Source: Streptacidiphilus neutrinimicus (GTDB lineage: Bacteria > Actinomycetota > Actinomycetes > Streptomycetales > Streptomycetaceae). Taken from it: a stretch of 64,000 bases of DNA. Shown here in pieces: positions 52,791 through 61,778 of this stretch (position 1 is the first letter of the stretch; every line of letters starts with the position of its first letter). Location: the NCBI RefSeq assembly GCF_000787815.1, contig NZ_BBPO01000042.1, positions 5,092 through 69,091 of the forward strand. Direction: 5' to 3'. Under the pieces are notes generated by a model. The model was not told the DNA's origin, did no database searches, and saw nothing but the letters and a program-made list of their open reading frames with translations. The position numbers were made by a program, and so were the translations under genes.

Positions 52791-53184
52791 CCCGGCAGAT
52801 GGCCGACCAGGCACCCGGCCCGAACCCTGCGAGGCCGGGTGCCTGCTGGGCCTCCCGCGCCCGGCCTCGTCACGACTCGACCCCGGAACGGCAGCCCTGG
52901 TCGCCACCGCCCTCCAAGCCCTCGCCACACCCTCCCGGCTGCTCATCCTCGCCGCCCTGCGCGTGGCGCCCCACTCCGTCACCGAGATCGCCGACCAGGT
53001 CGGCATGGAACGCTCCGCCGTCTCCCACCAACTTCGCCTGCTGCGCACTCTCGGCCTGGTCTCCTCAGGACGTGACGGACGCCGGGCGATCTACCGGCTC
53101 CACGACGACCACGTCGCCCAGCTCCTCGACCAGGCCGTCCACCACACCCACCACCTCACCCTCGGCATCCGCGACCCGACGTGA
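52777..53184 (+). CDS. ArsR/SmtB-family metal sensor with an alpha5 zinc site
   Basis: 135 residues; GTG at 52777. wHTH ATPSRLLILAALRVAPHSVTEIADQVGMERSAVSHQLRLLRTLGLVSSGRDGRRAIYRL. The last helix reads DDHVAQLLDQAVHHTHHL: D-x-H followed by H-x2-H, the alpha5 zinc ligand pattern of SmtB/CzrA/ZiaR. A 45-residue N-terminus with two Cys (EPCEAGC) may add ligands, as in ZiaR/SmtB alpha3N sites. It derepresses when zinc is high, the opposite sign to Zur, and could control efflux genes elsewhere. Last gene of the zinc operon; a hairpin follows. Confidence 0.88.
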   Translation: MHAADPADGRPGTRPEPCEAGCLLGLPRPASSRLDPGTAALVATALQALATPSRLLILAALRVAPHSVTEIADQVGMERSAVSHQLRLLRTLGLVSSGRDGRRAIYRLHDDHVAQLLDQAVHHTHHLTLGIRDPT

Positions 53185-53186
53185 GG

Positions 53187-53214
53187 GTGACGCGCCGGCG
53201 GCCGGGCGCGTCAC
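53187..53214 (+). terminator. Terminator of the zinc operon
   Basis: 10-bp perfect stem GTGACGCGCC (53187-53196) / GGCGCGTCAC (53205-53214), 8-nt loop, three bases after the ArsR stop. Confidence 0.7.
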
Positions 53215-53447
53215 CGGGCGCTCGCGAACATGTGTGGGCAGACTGGCCGCAACGAGCACCTACTAGCTATAGCGAGGCGGAGTGTGGCCGTGCACGAGTC
53301 CCGCCCTTTCGGAAGCGCCATGAACGTCGCGAGGTTCCCGGTCACAGGCGTGTGGTGAAGGGTCCGTCGGGGAGCTTGCCCAGCCGGCCCCCATCGGCGA
53401 GCTTGAACAGCTTCCCGCGTCCCTCGCCTGGAGGGGGTGATGGTATG

Positions 53448-54278
53448 TCAGTTGCAGTCAGGCGTCTGGGCCAGGGGCGGTGCGATTGCCGCCGTGGCGC
53501 CCTGCTCGGGGGGCTGGGCGCTGCGCTTTTGGAGTTGTCTTGCGGCGTCGTGTGCTCGAACCGGGTCGTAGAGGGTCACCGTGGTACCCGGCGCGTGGGC
53601 CGCGGCCGCGCGCGGTGTGTATCGGCGGGCGCGGACGTCGTACCGCGTAGCCAGTTCGTCGACGGCGCCGTCGGGAACGTTCCACAACACCGCCAGTGCC
53701 GATCGCGTCAACCACTCGTCGGGAAAGAGAGAGCCAGGGCCGCTGTCGCTGCGGTACTCCACCGCGACCGGCTGCGGTCCCACCCGGGCGCTCAACCAGC
53801 CCTGTACGGCGCGGGCATCGACCGGGGACAGGCGAACGGAGAACGGTCCGCAGTCCACCGTGCCCGCGTCCGTGTGGAGCACCACCGTGACCGAGGTTCG
53901 CCGCCCCGCCCGCAGCCGCTCCACGACCTCCACGCGCCGCAAGTCGGTCAGGGCAAGGCTCGACGAGCGCAGGAAGCGCGCAACCGCCAAAGTGGTCACG
54001 CCGTCCTTGGAGCGGAATTCGATCCACCGCACCGTTGTCGTCGACAGCATGACGGCTGCGGTCAGGGCGAGGCCGACCACGGCCAGGGCGGTCAGAGTGA
54101 CGAGGAGCCACAGGACGCCCCACACGAACCCGCTACCGGTGAACGCCGCGATCGCAAGGCTCACGACCAGCAACGGGCCCGCGATCAACAACGGGACCAC
54201 GACGCTGCCGCCCAACGCGGAGCCCAACTCCCCGATCCGGCTGGGCACGAACACCAGCCGTTCACCCGCCGCAGCCAT
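53448..54278 (-). CDS. Two-helix membrane protein with PH-like domain
   Basis: 276 residues from ATG at 54278 (GGTGGG upstream; a GTG/ATG further up is possible). Two adjacent membrane helices (about 23-45, 51-76). Then a bacterial PH-like domain: WIEFRSKDGVTTLAVARFLRSSSLALTDLRRVEVVERLRAGRRTSVTVVLHTDAGTVDCG; a soluble rest (VQGWLSARVG, PDEWLTRSALAVLWNVPDG). Function unknown; PH-like membrane proteins often bind lipids or partner proteins. Confidence 0.7.
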   Translation of the reverse strand: MAAAGERLVFVPSRIGELGSALGGSVVVPLLIAGPLLVVSLAIAAFTGSGFVWGVLWLLVTLTALAVVGLALTAAVMLSTTTVRWIEFRSKDGVTTLAVARFLRSSSLALTDLRRVEVVERLRAGRRTSVTVVLHTDAGTVDCGPFSVRLSPVDARAVQGWLSARVGPQPVAVEYRSDSGPGSLFPDEWLTRSALAVLWNVPDGAVDELATRYDVRARRYTPRAAAAHAPGTTVTLYDPVRAHDAARQLQKRSAQPPEQGATAAIAPPLAQTPDCN

Positions 54279-54474
54279 CGACCCACCCCCGCCGCCGCCC
54301 ATGCAAGGCCATGCGTCAAATGTATGCACCCGTCGCGACATCCGTAAGTGGATTCTTCTGACCCAGCCAAAGGACACCGGGCCAGTACCTCAGTGCCGCG
54401 ATCACGTCCGACGTCAGCGCGCGGTTGGCAGTCTCTACCCCACACTCTCCCACCGGTCGGCAGAGTGATCTCCC

Positions 54475-54705
54475 ATGACCAGGCAAACGTTGTCTGATGC
54501 GGCACTCAATGATGGTGTGCCCGACCTGCACCACAACGACCCCGTAGCCCAGACCAACACGGCCATCGGCGCCCTCTTCCGCCAAGCCCCGAATGGACGC
54601 ATACCCGCCGGGGACCGAGCGGTCTCGGACGAGCTCCTGAGCGTCTGGCGCGCAGCCGTGAAAGCGCGGGACAGCGAGCAGAGGCCCGAACCACTTGCCG
54701 CCTGA
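54475..54705 (+). CDS. Hypothetical small soluble protein
   Basis: 76 residues, ATG at 54475. Acidic/polar with a helical C-terminus (SDELLSVWRAAVKARDSEQRPEPLAA). Codon bias supports coding. No family recognised. Its last three codons and stop lie inside the first unit of the 66-bp tandem repeat. Confidence 0.55.
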   Translation: MTRQTLSDAALNDGVPDLHHNDPVAQTNTAIGALFRQAPNGRIPAGDRAVSDELLSVWRAAVKARDSEQRPEPLAA

Positions 54706-54827
54706 AGGCCGGCGTAGGGTCCAGTCATGCCTTCGAACACCGCGCAGACCAGGTACACCGCTGCCGCCTGAAGGCCGGCGTAGGGTCCAGTCATGCCTTC
54801 GAACACCGCGCAGACCAGGTACACCGC
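54696..54827. repeat. Perfect 66-bp tandem duplication spanning a stop, promoter-like DNA and a start codon
   Basis: Unit 1 54696-54761 and unit 2 54762-54827 are identical (both begin TGCCGCCTGAAGGCC). Each carries a stop (GCCGCCTGA), TAGGGT and, eleven bases later, ATGCCTTCGAACACC. In unit 1 that start ends after 14 codons; in unit 2 it opens the 46-residue membrane protein. Confidence 0.95.
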
Positions 54828-54933
54828 GAAGCCTGGCGACACCCGTAAGGGCTGCTGCCTTGCTGTGGTGGCGACGATCCTCCTTGGGGCGCTAATCGTT
54901 GGGGTGCTGTTCCTGCTCGGTCCGAAGGGCTGA
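54793..54933 (+). CDS. 46-residue single-helix membrane protein
   Basis: ATG in the second 66-bp unit, TGA at 54931. Basic N-terminus (QTRYTAKPGDTRKGCC) then one helix CLAVVATILLGALIVGVLFLL. No Shine-Dalgarno; TAGGGT sits 12 bp before ATG, so leaderless expression from that box is plausible. Function unknown. Confidence 0.55.
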   Translation: MPSNTAQTRYTAKPGDTRKGCCLAVVATILLGALIVGVLFLLGPKG

Positions 54934-55059
54934 CCTCAGGCCCGCCCGTACAGCACAGCGTCGTGGCGGGTGGGGCTGCGATGGCCGTTCTCGATGTGGT
55001 GGTGGGCAATGCCGGACAGGCGGCCCTCCAGGGCGCCTGAGGGCGAAGGAACGACAGCT

Positions 55060-55905
55060 CGGTGGGGGCAAGGTGACGTTTTCTCCGGAGGATTGCGCGT
55101 TCCTGGCGGCTCTGCTGGTTCCACTGCCGCGGGAGCCCCTGCGTCGGCTGCGGCTGCTCGTCCGCCCGGACACGGTGCTGCGCTGGCATCGTGATCTCAC
55201 GCGGCGGCGCCACGCCCCTGCCGACCGAAGCGCCCCGGACGTCCGCCCACGGTCCGTTCGATCCGGCTCCTTATCCCGCGCCTGGCGCGCGAGAACCCCT
55301 CATGGGGATACGGGAGAGTGCACGGCGAACTCGCCGCTCTCGGCGTCAAGGTCGCCGCGTCGACGGTCAGGGAGACTCTCAAGGCCGAGGGCATTGACCC
55401 CGCACCCGACCGCAGCGCCACCACCTGGGTGGACTTCCTCCGTACTCAGGCCGATGCGTTGCTGGCATGCGACTTCATCGAGACCGTCACCCTGACCGGC
55501 CAACGCCAGTACCTCCTGGCGGTCATCGAGCACGCCACCCGCCGCGTCCGGATCCTCGGCACCGTCGCGCACCCTAACGCGAGCTGGGTCACCCAAGCGG
55601 CACAGAACCTGATCTGGCCGACGCCGGGATCCAGGCTGTGCTCACCGGCGTCCGGATGCCGCGCATGAACTCCATCATGGAGCGCTGGGCACATATCTGC
55701 CGCCACGAACTCCTGGACCGGACCCTGATCCGGAACGAAAGCCACCTACGCCGCGCGGTGGCGGTTATCGACCCTCCGCGGGGACGACGGACGCCGCTCC
55801 CGCTGCCGGAAACGGACCACGCAGGCCGTCCGGCCAAGACGGCGGTGATCACCACGACCTATCGCCCGTGGCGACCCGTCCTGATCAGCTCAGCCCTCGC
55901 ACGCC
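55060..55905 (+). pseudogene. Integrase-core (rve) transposase, decayed
   Basis: Fragments in different frames line up to one transposase: RRLRLLVRPDTVLRWHRDLTRRRHA, then GELAALGVKVAASTVRETLKAEGIDPAPDRSATTWVDFLRTQADALLACDFIETV (first catalytic Asp in ACDF), VIEHATRRVRILGTVAHP and NASWVTQAAQNLIW. Next, after an internal deletion near 55615, LADAGIQAVLTGVRMPRMNSIMERWAHICRHELLDRTLI (catalytic Glu region NSIMERW). At least three frameshifts and the deletion (second Asp lost) make it inactive. Plus-strand remnant, no terminal repeats found. Confidence 0.82.
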
Positions 55906-55944
55906 GGTCGCCGCGAGGCGATCCTGCGGCCCGCGCAACGACGT

Positions 55945-55973
55945 GACGCCCGGACGCGAGTGCGCCGGGCGTC
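55945..55973 (-). terminator. Hairpin at the 3' end of the small acidic-protein gene
   Basis: 9-bp stem GACGCCCGG (55945-55953) / CCGGGCGTC (55965-55973) with an 11-nt loop, 19 bp beyond the stop of the minus gene. Confidence 0.55.
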
Positions 55974-55991
55974 AGGGGTGCCGCGTGTCCG

Positions 55992-56156
55992 TCAGGGCTG
56001 GGTGCGGACCTCGTTGGGGCTGACCGTGCCCGGCTTGCGCGGCGGGGCGGTCGGGTCCGTCGCGGGGTCGACCGCGACGACGTCGTTCGCGAACGACGGG
56101 TCAGCCGCGACGGCCTCGGTCGGGTCGGACTGCTGCGGCTGCTCCGGCGTGCTCAT
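55992..56156 (-). CDS. 54-residue acidic proline-rich protein
   Basis: ATG at 56156 with GAGAGGAAC six bases upstream, TGA 55992. Composition: Asp/Glu/Pro/Ala (STPEQPQQSDPTEAVAADP; DPATDPTAPPRKPG), no hydrophobic segment, ends VSPNEVRTQP. Probably disordered. A RiPP-type precursor is conceivable, but no modification enzyme is adjacent. Downstream of the large SARP on the same strand (83 bp). Confidence 0.5.
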   Translation of the reverse strand: MSTPEQPQQSDPTEAVAADPSFANDVVAVDPATDPTAPPRKPGTVSPNEVRTQP

Positions 56157-56238
56157 GGTGTTCCTCTCAAGGGTGTTCAAAGTCGGGCGACCGAGGCGTG
56201 CTCGGCCTGGGCCTATCTTCGCGGGTGAGAGTCAACAT

Positions 56239-59223
56239 TCAATCAACGAGGCCGGCGACCAGCTGCACCGCCCCGACCTCCGATGCCTCCGGAGCGCCCA
56301 GCCGCTGGAAGCCGTCCCTGGCCAGGGTCAACTGGTCCGTCGCCCTTCGCCCGTCGCCCAGGGCCAGCAGCGCCCGTCCCATGGCCCATCTCGCCAGCGA
56401 CAGGTGGTAGTGCAGCTCGGACGCGTCCAGCAGGTCGAGGGCCCTTGCGGCGAGCTCCTGGGCGGGCCTGGCCTCGCCCAGGTCGAGCCGGCAGTGCGCC
56501 AGCCGGGCGAGCACCAGCGCCTCCAGGCCGAGCCGCTGTTGGGCGCGGTAGAGCGACAGGGCCTCGGCGAAGTGCGCTATCGCCGTGCGCGTGTCCCCGG
56601 AGCTGCTGAGCACGATGCCGAGCTGGTAGCGGGCGTCCGCTTCCGACCTGCGGCTTCCGGAGGTCAGCGCGGTCGCCAGGCCCTCCTCGGCCGCCTGCCG
56701 GGCCGGGTCCGGTCGGCCCGCGGTGAGTTCGCCGCGTGCGATGTTGCCGAGCAGGCGGGCTTCGTCGGCCACGTTGCCCAACTGGGCGGCGAGGCTGCGG
56801 GCTAGGCGCAAGTGCTTCAGCGCCTCCTCGGCCCGGCCCGCGGCGTTCAGGTTCACCGCCAGTTCCGCGACCAAGGTGTAGCGGATCTCCAAGCTCTCGT
56901 CGTCCGGCAGCAGCGCCAGCGCCACGCGGAACTCCGACTCGGCCTCGGTGACCCGGCCGGCCAGGGAATGGCGCAGGCCGGTGAGGTAGCGCAGGCGGGA
57001 CAGGGCGCGAGGGTCGTCGGTGCGTTCGGCGGCGAGAGCCGCGGCGGGGAGGATGTCGCGCAGTCCGGGGCCCGCGGACTCGTCCTCGAAGAGCCAGACC
57101 CAGGCGAGCAGCAGGTCGACGAGCGGGCGCATGCCAAGGCGCGGCTCGACGCGCAGGATCTGCTGGGCGAGTTCGTGGAGGACGGTGCGGTCGCCGCGCA
57201 GGGTGACCCACTCCAGCGCGGCGTCGCCGAAGCGCGTCGCCTCGTCGTCCGTGCCAGGGCGCGGCGGGTGGAGCCGCCAGCTCAGCGGGGCCTGCTCGTT
57301 GGCGGCGCGCCAGGCCGTGCAGACGTACTCCAGTTGCTGCTCAAGCAGCCGCAGCACGGCCGCCGACCACAGCTGCTCCGGCTCGGACGCGCGGGCCCGG
57401 GCGCGGGCGAAGACGCGGACCAGGTCGTGGTAGCGGTAGCGGCCCGCGGACTCGGCCTCAAGGAGGCCGGAGTCGACCAGCGACTCCGTCAGGACTTCGG
57501 CCTCGGCCAGCGGCAGTTCCAGCACCGCCGCGGCCGCGGAGAGCGAGAACCAGGAGACGGCGGGGATGGAGAGCAGCCGAAACGCCCACGCCTGCCGTTC
57601 GCTCAGCAGCCGGTAGCCCAGCTCGAAGGTGGACTCCACGGCCAGGTCCCCGACCCGCAGCTCCGCGAGGCGCCGCTGTTCGTCGCGCAGCCGGTCCAAC
57701 AGCGAGGCCACGGTCCAGCGGGGCCGGGTGGCCAGGCGGGAGGCGACGATGCGGACCGCGAGCGGGAGGTGTGCGCAGGCCGCGACCAGCTCGGTGGCCG
57801 CCGCGCCCTCCGCCGCCACCCGGGCGAAGCCGGCCACCGCCGCCAGGAGTTCCAGCGCCTCCAGTTCCGCCAGCGCGGTCAGCTCGGTGAGCAGCGCGCC
57901 GGGGATGCCCGCCAGCCGCGCTCGGCTGGTGACCAGGACCGCGCTGCCCGAGGTGCCGGGGATGAGCGGCAGGATCTGTGCGGCGTCCCGCGCGTTGTCG
58001 AGCACGATCAGCACCCGCCGGTCGGCCAGCCTCGAGCGGAGCAGCGCGGCGCGTTGGGCGGTGGCGTCGGGGAGTTGGGCGGCGGGGACGCCGAGGGCGA
58101 GCAGAAAGTCGCCCAGCACGGCCGCGGGGTCGGCCGGGCCGGGGGAGGTGCCGCTGAGCTCCGCGTAGAGCTGGCCGTCGGGGAAGGCGGCGCGGACGCG
58201 GTGGGCGATGCGGACGGCCAGGGTGGTCTTGCCGACGCCGCCGATGCCGGAGAGGCCGTGCAGGGTGACGGCGGAGCGTTCGGCCGCGCTGACCAGCGAG
58301 TGGCAGATGCTCTCGACCAGCGCGGCGCGCCCGGTGAAGTCGAGTGTGTCGCTGGGCAGTTGCGCGGGGACGGGGTCGGGTTCCGGTTCCACGGGTGCGG
58401 AGTCCGACGCCCGCCTGCCCTCAGTTGCCAACAGGCTGGGGTCGCCGGCCAGGATGCGCCGGTGCAGATCGGTCAGCTCCGGTCCCGGCTCGATGCCCAG
58501 CTCGTCGATCAGCAGCCGTCGGCCGGCGTCGAAGAGGGCCAGTGCCTCGGCCTGCCGCCCGCTGCGGTAGAGGGCCAGCATCAATGCGGCGCGTGGCCTT
58601 TCGCGCAGCGGGTGTTCGGCGACGAGCGGGCCGAGCAGGGCCAGCACCTGGTCGTCGTTGCCGCTGTCGGCCTCCGCGCCGGCCAGCGACTCCAGCACGC
58701 TCAGTCGGGCCTGGGCCAGCCGGTCGCGCTCGCGCTCGGCGAACGGGCCTGGCACGCCCGCCAGCGGTTCGCCGCCCCACAGGGCCAGGGCCTGCGTGAG
58801 CAGGGTCGCGGCGCGCGGCGCGTCCCCGGCGGTGCGGGCGGCCGCGCCGGCCTCGGTCAGACGCTCGAACTCGACCACGTCCGTGATGCTGTGGGGCGGC
58901 AGCCGCAGCGCGTACCCGTCGCCGACGGAGACCAAGACCCCGACCCGGTCGCGGCCGGCAGCCTCCGGAGCGAGCAGGGTGCGCAGCCGGGAGACATAGG
59001 TGCGGACCGTGCCGACGGCGCGGGCGGGCGAGTCCTCGCCCCAGAGGGCGTCCACCAGCTCCTGCGCCGCAACGGCCTTGCCCTGCGCGAGCAGCAACCG
59101 CACCAGCACGGCGCGCTGCTGCGGTGATCCGGCGTTGAGCGGGTCGCCGTCGCGTCTCACCACGACCTCGCCGAGCAGAGCGAACTCCAGCTTCTTGCCC
59201 GCCGAACCTCCCACCCCGGACAT
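56239..59223 (-). CDS. Full-length SARP/AfsR-type regulator (wHTH-BTAD-NB-ARC-TPR)
   Basis: 994 residues from ATG at 59223. OmpR-like winged helix (about 13-105), BTAD (about 110-260, ELGIEPGPELTDLHRRIL), NTPase with Walker A GIGGVGKTT (about 346-354) and kinase-2 RVLIVLDNARDA, winged helix, then seven or more TPR-like helices (LRDILPAAALAAERTDD... to the end). Like AfsR it should hydrolyse ATP and oligomerise to activate promoters. It lacks the extra N-terminal Xre HTH of the regulator at 1-2822. Divergent from a short SARP. Confidence 0.92.
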   Translation of the reverse strand: MSGVGGSAGKKLEFALLGEVVVRRDGDPLNAGSPQQRAVLVRLLLAQGKAVAAQELVDALWGEDSPARAVGTVRTYVSRLRTLLAPEAAGRDRVGVLVSVGDGYALRLPPHSITDVVEFERLTEAGAAARTAGDAPRAATLLTQALALWGGEPLAGVPGPFAERERDRLAQARLSVLESLAGAEADSGNDDQVLALLGPLVAEHPLRERPRAALMLALYRSGRQAEALALFDAGRRLLIDELGIEPGPELTDLHRRILAGDPSLLATEGRRASDSAPVEPEPDPVPAQLPSDTLDFTGRAALVESICHSLVSAAERSAVTLHGLSGIGGVGKTTLAVRIAHRVRAAFPDGQLYAELSGTSPGPADPAAVLGDFLLALGVPAAQLPDATAQRAALLRSRLADRRVLIVLDNARDAAQILPLIPGTSGSAVLVTSRARLAGIPGALLTELTALAELEALELLAAVAGFARVAAEGAAATELVAACAHLPLAVRIVASRLATRPRWTVASLLDRLRDEQRRLAELRVGDLAVESTFELGYRLLSERQAWAFRLLSIPAVSWFSLSAAAAVLELPLAEAEVLTESLVDSGLLEAESAGRYRYHDLVRVFARARARASEPEQLWSAAVLRLLEQQLEYVCTAWRAANEQAPLSWRLHPPRPGTDDEATRFGDAALEWVTLRGDRTVLHELAQQILRVEPRLGMRPLVDLLLAWVWLFEDESAGPGLRDILPAAALAAERTDDPRALSRLRYLTGLRHSLAGRVTEAESEFRVALALLPDDESLEIRYTLVAELAVNLNAAGRAEEALKHLRLARSLAAQLGNVADEARLLGNIARGELTAGRPDPARQAAEEGLATALTSGSRRSEADARYQLGIVLSSSGDTRTAIAHFAEALSLYRAQQRLGLEALVLARLAHCRLDLGEARPAQELAARALDLLDASELHYHLSLARWAMGRALLALGDGRRATDQLTLARDGFQRLGAPEASEVGAVQLVAGLVD

Positions 59224-59560
59224 AGGCGTCCCCCGGTCATCCGCGTACGTCGACCAGCGACGACTGCTCCCCGTACTGCGCCTCGGAGGGTAGCACCAGT
59301 GGCCGAAGGAATACCTCCTTCGTGCGGCTGCTCGGCGTTGATCCGTTGTGCATCGGGTCCTGCCAGGCTCTGTCGTGGCAGCCCCGAGGAGGGGACCGTC
59401 CCGCCGACGACGCAGAGCGAACAGGACCATGACGAGCAGCATCCTCCAACTCCCTCGCAGCAGGACCACGTGGCGTACGGCCGAGGCCGGCCCCGACGAG
59501 GCCTGCACGCCCTGGACCGGGCCGGTTGCCAAGGGGGGCGCCCGGCGGGGAGGGCGAGGG

Positions 59561-60082
59561 GTGGAGATCTCACTGCTCGGTCCGTTGCGTGCGTGGGACC
59601 GGGGCTGCCCGCTGTTCCCCGGGACACCCGTGCAGCAGGCGCTGCTGACCATACTGGCCCTGCGGGCCGGCATGGAGGTGTCGGTGGTGGAACTGGTGGA
59701 GGGGGTCGTGGGTTCGGTCGAGGGGGAGACCGGGCCCTTGGAGGAGGAGCTGCACGGGCACGTCGCGCCCGTGCAGCTCCTCCTGCGCCGCGGGGGCGTT
59801 GGGGGTGCCCTGCAGTGGACCGGCGGCGGCTACCGGCTGGCGATCAACCCCGTCCAGGTGGACGCGATCGCCTTCGAGTACACGATCGGCGACGCACGGG
59901 CGTTGATGGGGATCGACCCCGGCGCCGCAGAACTGCTGCTGGACAACGCCCTGGGGCGGTGGCGTGGCGCGCCGCTGCACGGCGTGCCCGGGCCGTTCGC
60001 GGAGTGGGAGCGGACGCGGCTGTGGGATCTGCATGACGAAGCCTTCGTCATGCTCCGTCGCCTGCGCTTGCTCCGGCGTTGA
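59561..60082 (+). CDS. Short SARP: winged helix plus partial BTAD only
   Basis: 173 residues from GTG at 59561 (GGGAGGGCGAGGG upstream). MEISLLGPLRAWDRGCPLFPGTPVQQALLTILALRAG, YRLAINPVQVDAIAFEY, LLDNALGRWRGAPLHGVPGPFAEWERTRLWDLHDEAF: a SARP DNA-binding domain and the first half of BTAD, ending before the usual C-terminal BTAD helices. The HTH section is unusually acidic (VELVEGVVGSVEGETGPLEEELHG), so DNA binding may be lost. Divergent from the full-length SARP; could be a decoy or a decaying paralog. Confidence 0.75.
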   Translation: MEISLLGPLRAWDRGCPLFPGTPVQQALLTILALRAGMEVSVVELVEGVVGSVEGETGPLEEELHGHVAPVQLLLRRGGVGGALQWTGGGYRLAINPVQVDAIAFEYTIGDARALMGIDPGAAELLLDNALGRWRGAPLHGVPGPFAEWERTRLWDLHDEAFVMLRRLRLLRR

Positions 60083-60225
60083 GCGGCGGAGTCCGGGACC
60101 GGCTCCCCAGGGCGCTCGGGGGGGCGCTCAGGGGAGCCTCCCGGACCTCGGCCTGCCCGACTGATCAGCCGGCGACCGTGACCCCGCCCTGTCGACAGCC
60201 CTCGGTGGCCTGGGACGCTGGTGCG

Positions 60226-60991
60226 ATGTCGCTCGCTCCCGCCTCCGCCGAGCCGATAACCGCAGATCCTGCGCGTGAGATCCCCGACACGCTGCTCACC
60301 CAGTCCTGGCTCGACCTGTCGTTCCTGCACTGGGCCGCCGACCCGGCGGACGTGGCACCGCTGCTGCCACCCGGGACGGTGCCGGACACGCTCGACGGGA
60401 TCACGTACATCGGCCTGGTGGCGTTCCGTATGCACCGCGTGGGGTGGTTCAAGACGCCCGGCATCCCCTACCTGGGCACCTTTCCCGAGACCAATGTGCG
60501 GCTCTACTCCGTGGACCACCACGGCCGCCGCGGCGTGGTCTTCCGCTCGCTGGAGGCCTCGCGGCTGCTTCCGGTGGCCTTCGCCCGAAGCGCCTTCCGG
60601 CTGCCCTATACCTGGGCCCGGATGACGATCCACCGGGAGGGGGACACGATCACCTACTCCAGTCGTCGCCGCTGGCCGGGACCGCGTGGCGCGCGCAGCC
60701 GGATCACGGTGCGCATCGGGGGGGCGGATCGAGGAGCCCACTCCGCTCGAGCACTTCCTGACCGCCCGCTGGGGCATGCACAACGCTTTCTTTGGCCGAC
60801 CCGTGTACCTACCCAACACCCACCCGCGCTGGCCGCTGCACCGCGCGGAACTCCTGGAGGTCGAGGACGAGTTGGTGGCCGCGGCCGGGCTGCCCATGCC
60901 GTTGGGGCCGCCGGTGAGCGTGCTGTACTCCTCGGGCGTACCGGTTCGCTTCGGCCGCCCCGCCCGTCCGGGAGGCCTGCCTACCCCCTGA
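60226..60991 (+). pseudogene. Second DUF2071 (YqjF-like) gene, frameshifted in a G run
   Basis: ATG at 60226. LTQSWLDLSFLHWAADPADVAPLLPPGTVPDTLDGITYIGLVAFRM, PYLGTFPETNVRLYSVDHHGRRGVVFRSLEASRLLPVAFAR, LPYTWARMTI, then a run of seven G at 60718-60724 shifts the frame. With six G the protein continues GRIEEPTPLEHFLTARWGMHNAFFGRPVYLPNTHPRWPLHR to TGA 60991. Otherwise a normal member, paralogous to 33464-34228. Confidence 0.82.
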
Positions 60992-61778
60992 CCCCCGACG
61001 GGCCGTGCGGATGGTCGCTGCAGACGCCAGGCCGCCCGGGATCATCCGGGAGGTCGGCGACGGCTGGGGATCCTGTGGGTGCCGATTATTGCGTCCATGC
61101 ACCCATGAGGGCCGGGCCTGTCAAGCGCACACGGGGTCCTGTCCTCGGGGTTTCCGGAGGTCTCCCCTGGGGTGGCGGTGAGGTGTGGCTTCCTCGTAGT
61201 GGCCGGGGACTGCCGCCGTGCGGGAGGGGTCCAGTTGGAGCGCCCGGAGCCCGGCGAGGGACGAGTGGGCGAGGACGAACGAGCTGGACGCCGACGAGCG
61301 GCGGCGGATGATGGTGGGCTGAGAAAGTGTGAAGTTGTTGTCGTGCTGCGGTTGTTCGGGACGGTCCCCTGGACGGAGCGTGGTCGGCGTGGTGGTTCAC
61401 ATGCACCCATTCGGCGTCTGACCGGTGTGGTCGGCGCCATGACCGTGGTCCGGGGGCCGGGGCTGCTCAGTCAGGTCATCGAGAGCTTTCGAGCGACGGC
61501 CGAGTGGGGGTCTTACGGCTCGAGGCAGGCGAGGGCGGTCGCTTTCAGACCTTCGGACGGGGCGATGGCCGCCACACGACACGACCTCATCCCTCTGACG
61601 GTGTCTGTCGAACCGCGTGCTGCGGTACCCGTCCGGCCGCGAGATCGTCGTTCAGCGGCGGCCCTGAACATCGACGTCCGGCCTGTGCACCGAGGCGCCT
61701 GGCCTGACCTCCGTGCCTGGTAGCCGACTTGATAGCTTGACCCGACCGGCAATCGGGTGACCTACGGGGGGTGGGATC
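60992..61778. other. 787-bp region without a supported gene
   Basis: Several open frames are antisense-like or arginine-rich and carry no motif. I cannot support any; promoter and leader of the RHS gene must lie at its right end. Confidence 0.45.

Noticed and set aside
55992-56156. RiPP precursor reading of the 54-residue acidic protein
   Set aside because: No core-like Cys/Ser/Thr cluster and no modification enzyme next to it.
56812-59127. Long plus-strand open frame opposite the second SARP gene
   Set aside because: Same kind of antisense shadow; the minus strand has clear domains.
61172-61723. 184-codon plus frame before the RHS gene
   Set aside because: Arginine-rich, no motif, weak codon pattern; not supported as a gene.
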